A stretch of 64,000 nucleotides of DNA from Nostoc sp. MG11 (lineage in GTDB: Bacteria > Cyanobacteriota > Cyanobacteriia > Cyanobacteriales > Nostocaceae), in NCBI RefSeq assembly GCF_014904695.1, contig NZ_JACXXN010000021.1:38883-102882 (forward strand). Reading direction: 5' to 3'. Both the position numbers and the translations under genes were made by a program. Positions within the stretch are counted from its first letter, which is position 1, and the number at the start of each line of letters is the position of its first letter. The notes beneath the pieces were generated by a model. That model was given only the letters and a program-made list of their open reading frames with translations. It did not search any database and was not told where the DNA came from. Shown piece by piece: positions 9,028-17,010 of the stretch.

Positions 9028-9098
9028 CACCCGCCGCAGATAACCTCTGCATCAAACCGATCATTTTTCGGCGGTAGGTGTGCATGAGCGTTGTTAGC
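9013..9098. repeat. 86-bp imperfect inverted repeat, attC-like in layout
   Basis: The segment opens with GCTAAC (9013-9018) and closes with GTTAGC (9093-9098). Nested CCCGCCG (9030-9036) and CGGCGG (9069-9074) pair inside. TAAC...GTTA ends, internal complementary arms and a length near 86 bp resemble integron attC sites, but neither core matches the GTTRRRY / RYYYAAC consensus perfectly. It separates the operon at 9128-10918 from the pair at 7747-9027. Confidence 0.35.
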
Positions 9099-9127
9099 TT
9101 GCGCCTGCTGTTACTCGATCTGCACAG

Positions 9128-9409
9128 CTATTTTTTGAGTTCGTCAATCTTACTATGTAGCTGGTTTACTGATGCAGACAATTGAGATATTTCTCTCAAA
9201 ATTCGGTCAATCAAGATAACATAGTCATCGCGTTCAGGCGGGCCGCCAGGAGGTAAGCATTCTGCAACCTTATCCCCCCCCAGTAACTCTTGAAATTGTG
9301 CAACAATTTCAACAATAAGATAAGGTGACTTTTTTAGGTCAATTGTGTCGCCGTATCTTTTGATTATTTCATCTATCGCCTTCTCTTGAAGTTTGACTTG
9401 GTTTTCCAT
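9128..9409 (-). CDS. Small coiled-coil protein with PPGGPPE segment; possible hydroxylation/glycosylation substrate
   Basis: A 93-residue, family-unknown protein. Residues 1-45 look helical (KAIDEIIKRYGDTIDLKKSP). A proline-glycine segment ECLPPGGPPERDD follows at about 50-62, and the C-terminus ILREISQLSASVNQLHSKID is a predicted coiled coil. A strong Shine-Dalgarno (TAGGAGG) sits 5 nt before the ATG and overlaps the stop codon of the prolyl hydroxylase gene, so translation is coupled. The Pro-rich loop is of the kind that prolyl-4-hydroxylases modify, and a GlcNAc transferase is the first gene of the same operon. A substrate role is inference; the gene itself is well supported by its ribosome site. 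Confidence 0.65.
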   Translation of the reverse strand: MENQVKLQEKAIDEIIKRYGDTIDLKKSPYLIVEIVAQFQELLGGDKVAECLPPGGPPERDDYVILIDRILREISQLSASVNQLHSKIDELKK

Positions 9410-9417
9410 TTTGCCTC

Positions 9418-10038
9418 CTATATGGGGTTGATGAAACTATTTTGTCTAATCCAAGTATTGAGCGTGATTTTTATTCCCCGCTTTACTTGTAAGCTGGCAT
9501 GAATCATAGCATAGTTGCAATTTCCATTCTTTAAAAGATTATCCCAGAATACCAGTCTTCCTTGTATTGGCATCACATAATGATTTAAGGCTCTAAAATA
9601 AGTTTCACCTCCCTTTTGTGGAGATAAAAGATATATCAAAATTGTTTTTTTTCTCTCTCCCGACGGGTGATCTTTCCAGCATCCACAGTCATTATGAAAG
9701 TTATAAAAGTCACCATACTCATACTTTGTTATCTGCCAATTTTCTAATTTATCCAAATCAACATTTATTTTCTTATGAAGCAAGCTCTTAATGCTATCAG
9801 TTTTGTTTTTTAAGTTATAACCAAAATTGCACTCATGGAGTACCTGACTTTTTCTATGGCTAGAAAAATACTCATGGTGACTAAAAGTATTATGTTGTAA
9901 TGCTACTTTTGCCGTCGTCCAAAAAAGATTGAGACTACTTTCTTCTAGTAGATTACGGCATTTGCTTTCTGGTAAGAAATTATCAATTATGTTTATACCG
10001 TTTAATTTTAAAATATCAAAATTGTCAATATTATTCAT
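9418..10038 (-). CDS. 2OG-Fe(II) oxygenase, prolyl-4-hydroxylase type
   Basis: About 206 residues from the ATG at 10038, which overlaps the transferase stop (ATGAATAA). The double-stranded beta-helix core shows the iron ligands in FHNDCG (His and Asp) and MIHASLQV (distal His). The 2-oxoglutarate-binding basic residue is in VKRGIKITLNTWIR. KGGETYFRALNHYVMPIQGR is the typical GGET/G(R/K)L region of P4H enzymes. Members hydroxylate peptidyl proline using O2 and 2-oxoglutarate. Placed between a GT60-type GlcNAc transferase and a Pro-rich small protein, it probably makes the hydroxyproline acceptor. Peptide specificity is not readable. The operon is AT-rich compared with its neighbours, suggesting horizontal acquisition. 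Confidence 0.82.
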   Translation of the reverse strand: MNNIDNFDILKLNGINIIDNFLPESKCRNLLEESSLNLFWTTAKVALQHNTFSHHEYFSSHRKSQVLHECNFGYNLKNKTDSIKSLLHKKINVDLDKLENWQITKYEYGDFYNFHNDCGCWKDHPSGERKKTILIYLLSPQKGGETYFRALNHYVMPIQGRLVFWDNLLKNGNCNYAMIHASLQVKRGIKITLNTWIRQNSFINPI

Positions 10039-10918
10039 TTTCAATTAATTTGTATCCTATAAATTCTTCGTAATCGGAGATGCTTCTCGTTTTTCCTAGC
10101 GGAAAATTTTTGTATTCCACTCCTTTGAAGATTCTTTTAATTCTTTGGCAAGACTTGGCATCAAGTATGTGCCAGTTATTGTGATTTTCCCAGTGAGGTG
10201 TTCTGGTTGTTCGGTCATAAAGATGCCATGCTATGACCCTATGCGGATGAAAAAAATCATAACCATGACAATAAGCTCTTAAACCCGTTGTGATTTCATC
10301 CCCATAAAAGTAAATATTGGGATCGAAGGGAATTTCACGGTTAAAGTTGCCTATTGTAAATAAAAAGCCAAGCGAAATAAAATGAGCTTTTATTGGGGAT
10401 TTGATCCATTTGAAATACGGAATGGGTTGGCCGTTAAATTTGGTGAGTAAATTAAAATAATACCCTTCGACATACATTTTAAGTGGGTAGTTGGATTTAT
10501 TTTTTGGAAAAGATTTGGGATCGAAGGATGGTGGGTAGCCTGTCAAAATGGGTTTGGATATGCCGTTGTTCTGCAACTCTATAAGCATGTTTATTAATTT
10601 AATGTCCCACTTTTTTGAAAAGCGTATGTGTGAATCAATTAGTAATGTATAGGTTTCGTTATCCCAGTTCTTTTGCGCGACGCTTCTTGCCCAGTTCGCG
10701 CCTTTACTTTCTCTGTAGTCAATATCAATAATATTAATGTTTGCTGAGTTTAAGATCTCTTTTGTCAATGTTTCTGATTTGTCATGTTGCCAACAGATGG
10801 AGATTTTTAATCGCGTGCTGTCATGGGCATTATTTAAGAGACTTTCAATTGTATAAATTAATTGGGTATCTCTGTAGGATGGAATTTGCACAAATATTTC
10901 ATCTTGGTTTTTCTTCAT
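10031..10918 (-). CDS. GT60-family (Skp1 Gnt1-like) polypeptide GlcNAc transferase
   Basis: About 295 residues from the ATG at 10918 (MKKNQDEIFVQIPSYRD); an upstream TTG at 10951 is less likely. Family landmarks of the GlcNAc glycosyltransferase (PF11397/GT60) are present in order: IFVQIPSYRD at the start, SKGANWARSVAQ, the DSH metal motif in LLIDSHIRFSKKWD, and FYGDEITTGLRAYCHGYDFF with HPHRVIAWHLY. In Dictyostelium the related Gnt1 adds GlcNAc to a hydroxyproline of Skp1. Here a prolyl hydroxylase follows with an 8-nt overlap, so the two probably act sequentially on one protein. No signal peptide or membrane segment is seen; a cytoplasmic location is likely. Confidence 0.82.
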   Translation of the reverse strand: MKKNQDEIFVQIPSYRDTQLIYTIESLLNNAHDSTRLKISICWQHDKSETLTKEILNSANINIIDIDYRESKGANWARSVAQKNWDNETYTLLIDSHIRFSKKWDIKLINMLIELQNNGISKPILTGYPPSFDPKSFPKNKSNYPLKMYVEGYYFNLLTKFNGQPIPYFKWIKSPIKAHFISLGFLFTIGNFNREIPFDPNIYFYGDEITTGLRAYCHGYDFFHPHRVIAWHLYDRTTRTPHWENHNNWHILDAKSCQRIKRIFKGVEYKNFPLGKTRSISDYEEFIGYKLIENE

Positions 10919-10951
10919 GATTTTATTCTTTCTGCATATTCTCGTGAACAA

Positions 10952-11232
10952 AATCCTTTGTATGTAAGGCTTCTGCCACTTATTTTCTTCATAAATAAGG
11001 ATTTATGATGGTTAATCAGGGTCTATTACAATTAGAGAAAAGAATTGAATCAGACTTTAAAAGTGAAAGTTGACCATAAAAAGGTAAAGGAATTATGCAG
11101 ATCCCCCACGCACGATTATCATTCTTATTTTAATGTTTTGAGTATTTTAACTGATTGACAAAATGGGTTTTATCTTAATCTGTCACGAAAGCAAATTACC
11201 TTACATTTAGATTTAGTAGCCAATACCTTCGC
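10952..11232. other. AT-rich intergenic region
   Basis: Upstream region of the GT60/P4H operon, bounded by the terminator of the EF-G-like gene. It must hold the operon promoter on the minus strand, but I cannot single one out. No gene or RNA was recognised. Confidence 0.5.
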
Positions 11233-11272
11233 CAAAAAAAAGAGTATAAGGACACCAAATCGCGGTGTCCTT
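11233..11272 (-). terminator. Rho-independent terminator after the EF-G-like gene
   Basis: Read on the minus strand, AAGGACACC pairs with GGTGTCCTT around a 7-nt loop (11248-11272), followed by a T-run (the A-run at 11233-11241). It lies ~35 nt past the stop of the EF-G-like gene. Confidence 0.85.
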
Positions 11273-11306
11273 AATGAAAAAATTCAGTGGATTCTAGATA
11301 CCAAAA

Positions 11307-13367
11307 TTATTTGTTGCCGTTGCCGTTGCCGTTGCCATTACCGTTATTGTGAAGGACACGTTCAGCAAGTTTTTCCGGTACTTCCTGGAGATGATCGTAT
11401 TCCCAATGGAAAGAACCAACGCCAAGAGTAAGCGATCGCAATTCTACAATAAAGTTTTGCATCTCTGCTTGCGGCAAGTATGCAGATACATTATCCCAGC
11501 CTTGCCAATCGTTTTTGCCCTCGTAACCCAAAATCTGCCCGCGTCTACCACTCAGTAGTTGCAATACCTTGGAGGTAAATTCACTAGGTGTTGTCACTTC
11601 CACCCGCAAAATTGGTTCCAGAAGGGTGGGTTGCGCTTGGGGTATCCCCGTCTGCATAGCTAAGCGGGCTGCTTGCTTAAAGGCTTGTTCGGAACTATCG
11701 ACGCTGTGGTAAGAACCATTGGTTAAAGTTACCGCCACATCTACTATTGGGAAACCCAAGGGCCCATGCGCCAGAAACTCCCGCACGCCCATTTCTACCC
11801 CAGGAATATATTGTCTGGGAACTACACCGCCAACGATGGTTTCATTGAAGTTAAACCCTGTACCACGTGGTAAAGGCTTAATATCGAGAAAAACATCACC
11901 AAACTGTCCGTGGCCACCACTTTGGTGCTTGTAGCGCCCATGAACCGCAGCTACCGTTTTGCGGATGGTTTCTTTGTAAGGCACTTGTGGCAAGTGGGTT
12001 GTCATTGGTAAGTTATATTTGCGGCGCAGTCTATCTAAGGCAACTTGTAGATGAATTTCGCCTTGACCCCAAAGGATAACTTCATGGGTATCGCCATGTT
12101 GCTCCCAAGCAAGTGAGCAGTCTTCTTCTAACAACTTGGTGATGGCACTGCTAAGTTTAACTTCATCGTTGCGCTTTTCTGGTGTAATAGCCAGAGCATA
12201 CACTGGTTCTAATTTTTCAGCTTTGGGTAATTCTATAGCTAACTGCTGCTCTGTAGAGATTGTATCGCCCGTCTTGATTCCCTCTAAGCGGCTCAACGCG
12301 ACAATTTCACCAGCACCAACTTCATTAACTAATTGCTGTTGTTGTCCCATGAGGCGATAAATTCCACCAGTGCGAATGCCGTTGAGGACGATACCATCAG
12401 TTAATTTGCCCCGCCAAACACGCACCAGGGATAGTTTGCCACCTTGAGGAGTATAGTAAGTTTTTAGTACCTGGGCTAAAGGAGAAGTTGTTTTGCTCTT
12501 GAGGTTTTTTAAGCGACGTTCTGCTGTGGTTTCTGGTTCGGGAGCTTCTCTTAACAAAGCTTCTATTAAAGGTCTAACACCATAATCTTGTTCTGCCACA
12601 CCAAAGAAAACGGGCACTACCAAATCTGCCCCTAATTCTAGTTTTAAGTCTTTGAGGATTTCCTCTTGGGGTGGCTCAATGTCTTCTAAAAGTTCTTCTA
12701 GTAAGTGGTCATCAAAATTTGCCAGGGCTTCAAGCATTTCTGCCCGTGCTATGTGTTCTTCTTCTTTTAAACTTTCGGGAAAGGGGATGGGATCAGCAGG
12801 TGCGCCTGGATGATATTGGTATGCCTGTTCGCTCACCATATCAATAAAGCCGGTCAGCTGCTCCCCATTCATAATGGGATATTGGTGCGCTACTAAAGGA
12901 CGGCTGGATACAGCTTTGAGAGCGTGCAATGTTTCCAAGACGTGAATATTTGCCCGATCCATTTTATTAACAAAGACGATGTGGGGAATTTCCCAATCGT
13001 CTAAGAATTTAAATAGAGGGGCTAAGGTGAGGACTCGATCGCGGATGGGTTCACAAACTACAATTGCTGCATCGACTCCCATTAAAGCATTGTATGTTTC
13101 TTGGGCAAACTCCACGCTTCCCGGACAGTCAATAAAGGTAAAGCGAGTGTCATTGTACTCTGTGCTAGCGGCACTTACTTCTACACTCATTTGGCGATCG
13201 CGTGACTCAGCGGCACTGTCTCCGATTGTGTTACCATCCTTAACATTGCCTTTGCGCGAAATTGCCCCTGTGACAAATAACAAGCTTTCTAGTAAAGTGG
13301 TTTTTCCACTTAAATAAGGCCCAACAATTGCAACATTCCGCGAACCCGATTTTACTTTTTCGTTCAT
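11307..13367 (-). CDS. Elongation factor G-like translational GTPase (EF-G paralogue)
   Basis: About 686 residues from the ATG at 13367, preceded by GGGAGG; an upstream GTG would add eight residues. It has the full EF-G domain order: G domain, domain II, domain III (DEVKLSSAITKLLEEDCSLA), domain IV (HGRYKHQSGGHGQFGDV) and domain V. The GTPase motifs depart from canonical EF-G: P-loop GPYLSGKTT, switch II DCPGSVEF instead of DTPGH, but an intact NKMD. It therefore belongs with cyanobacterial/actinobacterial EF-G-like paralogues (Sll1098 type), not with housekeeping fusA. The C-terminus is a low-complexity Asn-Gly repeat (NGNGNGNGNGNK) from a 6-bp microsatellite. Its role in translocation or recycling is unproven. 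It is monocistronic, with its own terminator. Confidence 0.9.
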   Translation of the reverse strand: MNEKVKSGSRNVAIVGPYLSGKTTLLESLLFVTGAISRKGNVKDGNTIGDSAAESRDRQMSVEVSAASTEYNDTRFTFIDCPGSVEFAQETYNALMGVDAAIVVCEPIRDRVLTLAPLFKFLDDWEIPHIVFVNKMDRANIHVLETLHALKAVSSRPLVAHQYPIMNGEQLTGFIDMVSEQAYQYHPGAPADPIPFPESLKEEEHIARAEMLEALANFDDHLLEELLEDIEPPQEEILKDLKLELGADLVVPVFFGVAEQDYGVRPLIEALLREAPEPETTAERRLKNLKSKTTSPLAQVLKTYYTPQGGKLSLVRVWRGKLTDGIVLNGIRTGGIYRLMGQQQQLVNEVGAGEIVALSRLEGIKTGDTISTEQQLAIELPKAEKLEPVYALAITPEKRNDEVKLSSAITKLLEEDCSLAWEQHGDTHEVILWGQGEIHLQVALDRLRRKYNLPMTTHLPQVPYKETIRKTVAAVHGRYKHQSGGHGQFGDVFLDIKPLPRGTGFNFNETIVGGVVPRQYIPGVEMGVREFLAHGPLGFPIVDVAVTLTNGSYHSVDSSEQAFKQAARLAMQTGIPQAQPTLLEPILRVEVTTPSEFTSKVLQLLSGRRGQILGYEGKNDWQGWDNVSAYLPQAEMQNFIVELRSLTLGVGSFHWEYDHLQEVPEKLAERVLHNNGNGNGNGNGNK

Positions 13368-13647
13368 AAAACCTCCCTTGCGGCAAGTCACTCTAACCGC
13401 ATGATTCTGTTAATTTCAGGGATAAAAAATGGTTCTCTGGAGTCAAACTTACCCCTTCTTTAATTTGTTATTATCCTCCCTTTAATCAAAAGCTAAAAAA
13501 ATTGTAGCCTGTTGTAAGGTTTGACTTAATAAAAGTTAACAATTATGACCTTTAATACCGAATCCAGAAGTTTTGTAAAGAGCTTCAGTTGTAACAAGAC
13601 TTTATGTGAAGTAAAACTAACTGAAAGTGTTCCAAGTCAGAAAATCA

Positions 13648-14571
13648 ATGGGATTATCATTCTCTAAATATCACATAGCAACAGTAGCGAGTTTGATTTT
13701 GCTGGGTGAAAGCATCCTCTTTTCCTCTGTTTCCCCTGCCTCCCCTACTCCCCCTCTGCTTGCACAAGCAGATACTAAAACAGGCACAGACTTGTTAAAA
13801 CAAGGCTTACAGGCAATTCAGGCAGGAAAGGTACAAGATGCGATCGCTGCCTTTAAACAAGCAACTCAATTAGATCCAAACTTGGCAGCAGGCCACTATA
13901 ATTTAGGACTGGCACTGCGACAAGTGGGACAATTACAACCATCGGCTGATGCATTTTATCGAGCAACCCAAACTGATCCCAAATTTGCTCCAGCCTTTGC
14001 CAATTTAGGCGGAGCTTTGTTAGAAGGGAATAATTTACAGTTAGCAAATGACTACTTGCAGCGAGCGCTGGAACTTGATCCCAAATTGGGTTTTGCTCAC
14101 TATAACTTAGGGTTGGTAAGAGAGCAGCAACAAGATTGCAAGCAGGCGATCGCATCCTTTAAAAAGGCTATGGAATATAGCAAAAATGCCCCGGAGCCTG
14201 CCTACCATATAGGGATGTGTTATCTTCAACAAAGCAAATTCGACAAAGCAAAAGATGCTTTTCGTCAGGCAATCAAAATTAATCCAAAATATTCAGAAGC
14301 TCATTACAATCTTGGTTCAATTTGGTTTAACCAAGGCAAATTACAAGAAGCTTTGGAAGCTTTTAGAAAATCAGCCGAAGCTAACTCTAACTATCCCAAT
14401 GCCTATCACGGTGCGGGGTTAGTTTTTATCCAGTTACGGCAATATGGAGATGCAGTTCAAGTGTTGCAATTTGCTAGAGATTTATACAACGCTCAAGGTA
14501 ATTCCCAGTGGGCAAAAAATGCCGAACAATTGTTGCAACAAGCACAAAATTTAAATTACCAACCTCGCTGA
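13648..14571 (+). CDS. Exported TPR-repeat protein
   Basis: About 307 residues from the ATG at 13648; a GTG at 13627 is an alternative. A signal peptide or anchor (VASLILLGESILFSS) is followed by a Pro/Ser linker, then six to seven tetratricopeptide repeats of the AGHYNLGLALRQVGQLQPSA type. TPRs mediate protein-protein contacts; periplasmic or membrane-attached TPR proteins in cyanobacteria often serve assembly of envelope or photosystem complexes. No catalytic domain is present. It is divergent from the EF-G-like gene, and the ~280 bp between them holds both promoters. Function unassigned beyond scaffold. Confidence 0.8.
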   Translation: MGLSFSKYHIATVASLILLGESILFSSVSPASPTPPLLAQADTKTGTDLLKQGLQAIQAGKVQDAIAAFKQATQLDPNLAAGHYNLGLALRQVGQLQPSADAFYRATQTDPKFAPAFANLGGALLEGNNLQLANDYLQRALELDPKLGFAHYNLGLVREQQQDCKQAIASFKKAMEYSKNAPEPAYHIGMCYLQQSKFDKAKDAFRQAIKINPKYSEAHYNLGSIWFNQGKLQEALEAFRKSAEANSNYPNAYHGAGLVFIQLRQYGDAVQVLQFARDLYNAQGNSQWAKNAEQLLQQAQNLNYQPR

Positions 14572-14660
14572 GGCGCGATCGCTTAACATTGCGTAATATA
14601 AGATTATTGGGTTGACTCGCTGGTGTGGTGTGAACTAGTCTCGATGGGAATGAAATTTAC

Positions 14661-15209
14661 ATGCAAAAGCGCCTCAAGAGTCGATTTTTATTTTGCGATC
14701 GCTGGCTTGATCGGCAATCAATTGTTCGCAACATGGAGGCTTTCCAAGACTTAATTGTGATCGTCCTATGTTTGGGTTTGTTCGCCGTCATGCTCATACA
14801 AATGTGGGGAATACTTATCGCCCTGACACAGCCACTAGATTATAAATCTGTAACAGCCAAAATACTTTTTGTGTTGATTTTAGTCGAGTTATTTCGACTA
14901 CTAATGGTTTACTTGCAAGAACATAGCATTTCTGTTGGCGTAGCAGTTGAAGTAACAATTGTATCTGTACTACGAGAAGTAGTTGTTCACGGAGTCATGG
15001 AAATTTCTTCAGCTCAGACCGTAGCAATTTGTGGCTTACTGTTGATTTTAGGTGGGCTATTAATAGTCTGTGCTAAGACGCCACACATGGATTGCATAAG
15101 TGCTAACACTAAGTTTTGCCCAATTGTGTATGAAGACCGTAGAGAACTGCAAAATGATCTAGAGTTCCATTATTCACGTCACCGTGATGAAAATCAACCT
15201 CGTGTATGA
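14661..15209 (+). CDS. PsiE-family (phosphate-starvation-inducible E-like) membrane protein
   Basis: A 182-residue protein with about four transmembrane helices: LIVIVLCLGLFAVMLIQMWG, ILFVLILVELFRLLMVYL, VAVEVTIVSVLREVVVHGVM and TVAICGLLLILGGLLIVCA. The helix spacing, the LVELFRLLM segment and the REVV motif in the third helix are typical of PsiE-like proteins (PF06146). PsiE is phosphate-regulated in E. coli with unknown biochemistry; the pst cluster lies 2 kb downstream, but a functional link is only suggested. The C-terminal ~45 residues are soluble and charged. Confidence 0.72.
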   Translation: MQKRLKSRFLFCDRWLDRQSIVRNMEAFQDLIVIVLCLGLFAVMLIQMWGILIALTQPLDYKSVTAKILFVLILVELFRLLMVYLQEHSISVGVAVEVTIVSVLREVVVHGVMEISSAQTVAICGLLLILGGLLIVCAKTPHMDCISANTKFCPIVYEDRRELQNDLEFHYSRHRDENQPRV

Positions 15210-15523
15210 ATGTCAGTAAAACATTGCCCAAATTCATCACGAATTAAATTTGGAAAAACTCTGCGTATCTGTACATTTGAAAAAGCGATCATTTGACCCA
15301 AAGCCGTAGTCAGCTTAGAGGCGATGGTTTTGTACACTTTTACTTGGCAATGCTTTAGCAGCCTTGATGTATCCACAGGTGACGATTGTTAATCTAACAC
15401 TAGTAGTATTTATCGCACTTCACAAGGTTCTTCCGGCGTATTGAACTATACCCTTTTAGGGAGATGAATCACTCTTTTAAGGCGAGTAAAAATTAATTAG
15501 AAATCTTAAAAGAGGGTCTACCA
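15210..15523. other. Intergenic region without recognised gene
   Basis: It separates the PsiE-like gene from the small helical protein. An ORF of ~60 codons on the minus strand (15194-15376) overlaps the end of the PsiE-like gene and has no recognisable features. AAAGAGGG lies ~10 nt upstream of the next start. Confidence 0.4.
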
Positions 15524-15769
15524 ATGGCTAAAAATACAGGTAACGGACAGTCTCAACAGCCAATTAGCAACCTAGAGTACGACTTTATCACCGTGTTGCA
15601 CAACAAGGCTGAAGCAGTAAAGGCTTACGATACTTACATTCAAGATGCACAGCAAGTTGGTTCCCAACCCTGTGTAGAGTTGTTCCAAAAATTGCGCCAA
15701 TCTGATATTGAGCAAGCACAAGAGATCCGCCATCATCTACAAGAAGTGATGCAGCACGGCAAGATGTAA
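15524..15769 (+). CDS. Small conserved cyanobacterial helical protein
   Basis: An 81-residue protein preceded by AAAGAGGG. After a Gly/Gln-rich start (NTGNGQSQQP) it is all-helical, with ITVLHNKAEAVKAYDTYIQD and SDIEQAQEIRHHLQEVMQHG. The pattern of two amphipathic helices with Glu, His and Gln resembles small helical-bundle proteins common in Nostocales, but I cannot name a family. No signal peptide, membrane segment or Cys pair. Flanked by long non-coding DNA, it is probably monocistronic. Confidence 0.65.
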   Translation: MAKNTGNGQSQQPISNLEYDFITVLHNKAEAVKAYDTYIQDAQQVGSQPCVELFQKLRQSDIEQAQEIRHHLQEVMQHGKM

Positions 15770-16180
15770 CCTAAGTATTTAAATAGGTAGATGCACAGAG
15801 AAGTTGGAGCATAAGAAGCTTGCTATCCAAACTTCCTAAACTTTCTTTGTAGACTCAAAGCAGTGAGGAGTTCGCAGTCCTGGACGCTACTTGCTACGCT
15901 GTGCGAACGCTAAGAGCGAAACAGTAGCAAGTCTTGTTTGCGATACGCTGCGCGTAGCTTGCTTCCCTATAGAGGTAAAGCGGCTATTCAGAGCATTTCA
16001 CGAAAATCCTGATACAATTCACTGCCTCAACTTGCCTACAAACTTACGCTATCCCCTTTGGTGTCGCCTTTTGGGTTTTCATGTTCGCCAAAGGCGTTCC
16101 CATTTGCGTTAGCGTTGCAAAGCAAAGGGTAGCGTGCCTGAAACAAGATTTGCAAATATAAAAATGTATTTTATTGAGTC
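15770..16180. other. Intergenic region with degenerate palindromic repeats
   Basis: It holds scattered GC-rich palindromic pieces (GCGATACGCTGCGCGTAGC around 15939-15957, GTTAGCGTTGC around 16109) of the kind that fill Nostoc intergenic space. The ORF at 15891-16112 reads through them and is not credible as a gene. Confidence 0.4.
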
Positions 16181-16345
16181 AGGACTTACCCAGAAAACCT
16201 CTCAGACTCTCATTCCTCCGTGTACTTTGTCTTGAAAAGTTTCCTAGGTCGGGAAACCCTCCTTCTCCTGACGGAGACCGGAGGCGAACAGAACTTTTCG
16301 CTGTGTCTCTGTGGTTCGTTTTCCCGTTACTTATGCGTAAGTCCT
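16181..16345. mobile_element. Short MITE-like element with AGGACTTAC ends
   Basis: AGGACTTAC (16181-16189) and GTAAGTCCT (16337-16345) are perfect inverted ends of a 165-bp segment. The interior is mainly the inverted copy of the 73-bp repeat also found at 3168-3240. The same TIR family, extended to AGGACTTACGCACT, bounds 26737-27122. Confidence 0.55.
16229..16301 (-). repeat. Interspersed 73-bp repeat, copy 2 (inverted)
   Basis: Reverse complement of 3168-3240, differing mainly in a ~6-base block (CTCCGG against GTAGCG). The surrounding terminal repeats differ between the two sites. Confidence 0.8.
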
Positions 16346-17010
16346 ATGAGTAATTTTTCATTCTTTTAATTTTGTTGACTTTAGCTTCTAGGTACATAAA
16401 GCTGAAAAAGCTTACATTACAAGCTTTATAAGACTTTATATTCTTTATTTTTGCAAAAATTACATCCATCAAAAATCAAAAAGCCTTGAAAAAACTGTAT
16501 CAAGGCTTGATTTTTCGCATCTAGGTATGTGATACTTTATCTCACAACTCCGGTAATTCAATCAAATTGCCGGATATTAGTTTAGTATGATAGCACTACA
16601 TCAAAAGATTCTCTATCTGAGTATTTTTAGATGGCTAAGGTAATAATCTTTAGTTAAAGCTTGTACATCCTAGAGAATACGGTTATATCCGAGAGTTAAA
16701 TATTACTAAACACGGTGTCTTGCTAGAGATGAATCTCGCATAAAATTCTCCTTAATATTTAGTATGCTTCTATACTTAGTCGATATTAATAAATAGCTTA
16801 TGTCCCTCTGTGCTGATAATTTTTAGCCTGACATAAATATTTCAATTTTATTAATCTATAGTCAATTAAATAGCTAATTTCTACTGATTTCTCTTGTAGC
16901 TAATCGTACAGATTATACACTCAGTCATAATCAAAATGTCCTGAGTTAGGTGATGAATTCTGATTAGTTTCTAACATACAACACAATAAAAAAATTACTT
17001 AGTTAGGGAA
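16346..17010. other. AT-rich region upstream of the transport cluster
   Basis: It contains the hairpin at 16471-16515 and a long AT-rich leader. It should hold the promoter for sbpA-pst. I looked for tandem CTTAACCT-like Pho boxes and found none I would defend. Confidence 0.4.
16471..16515. terminator. Bidirectional terminator-like hairpin
   Basis: AAGCCTTG (16481-16488) pairs with CAAGGCTT (16501-16508) around a 12-nt loop. There is an A-rich run before it and GATTTTT after it, so it could work in either direction. It lies 0.5 kb upstream of sbpA. Confidence 0.55.

Noticed and set aside
16560..17010. Pho-box search upstream of sbpA/pstS
   Set aside because: No convincing tandem CTTAACCT-like repeats; no call made.
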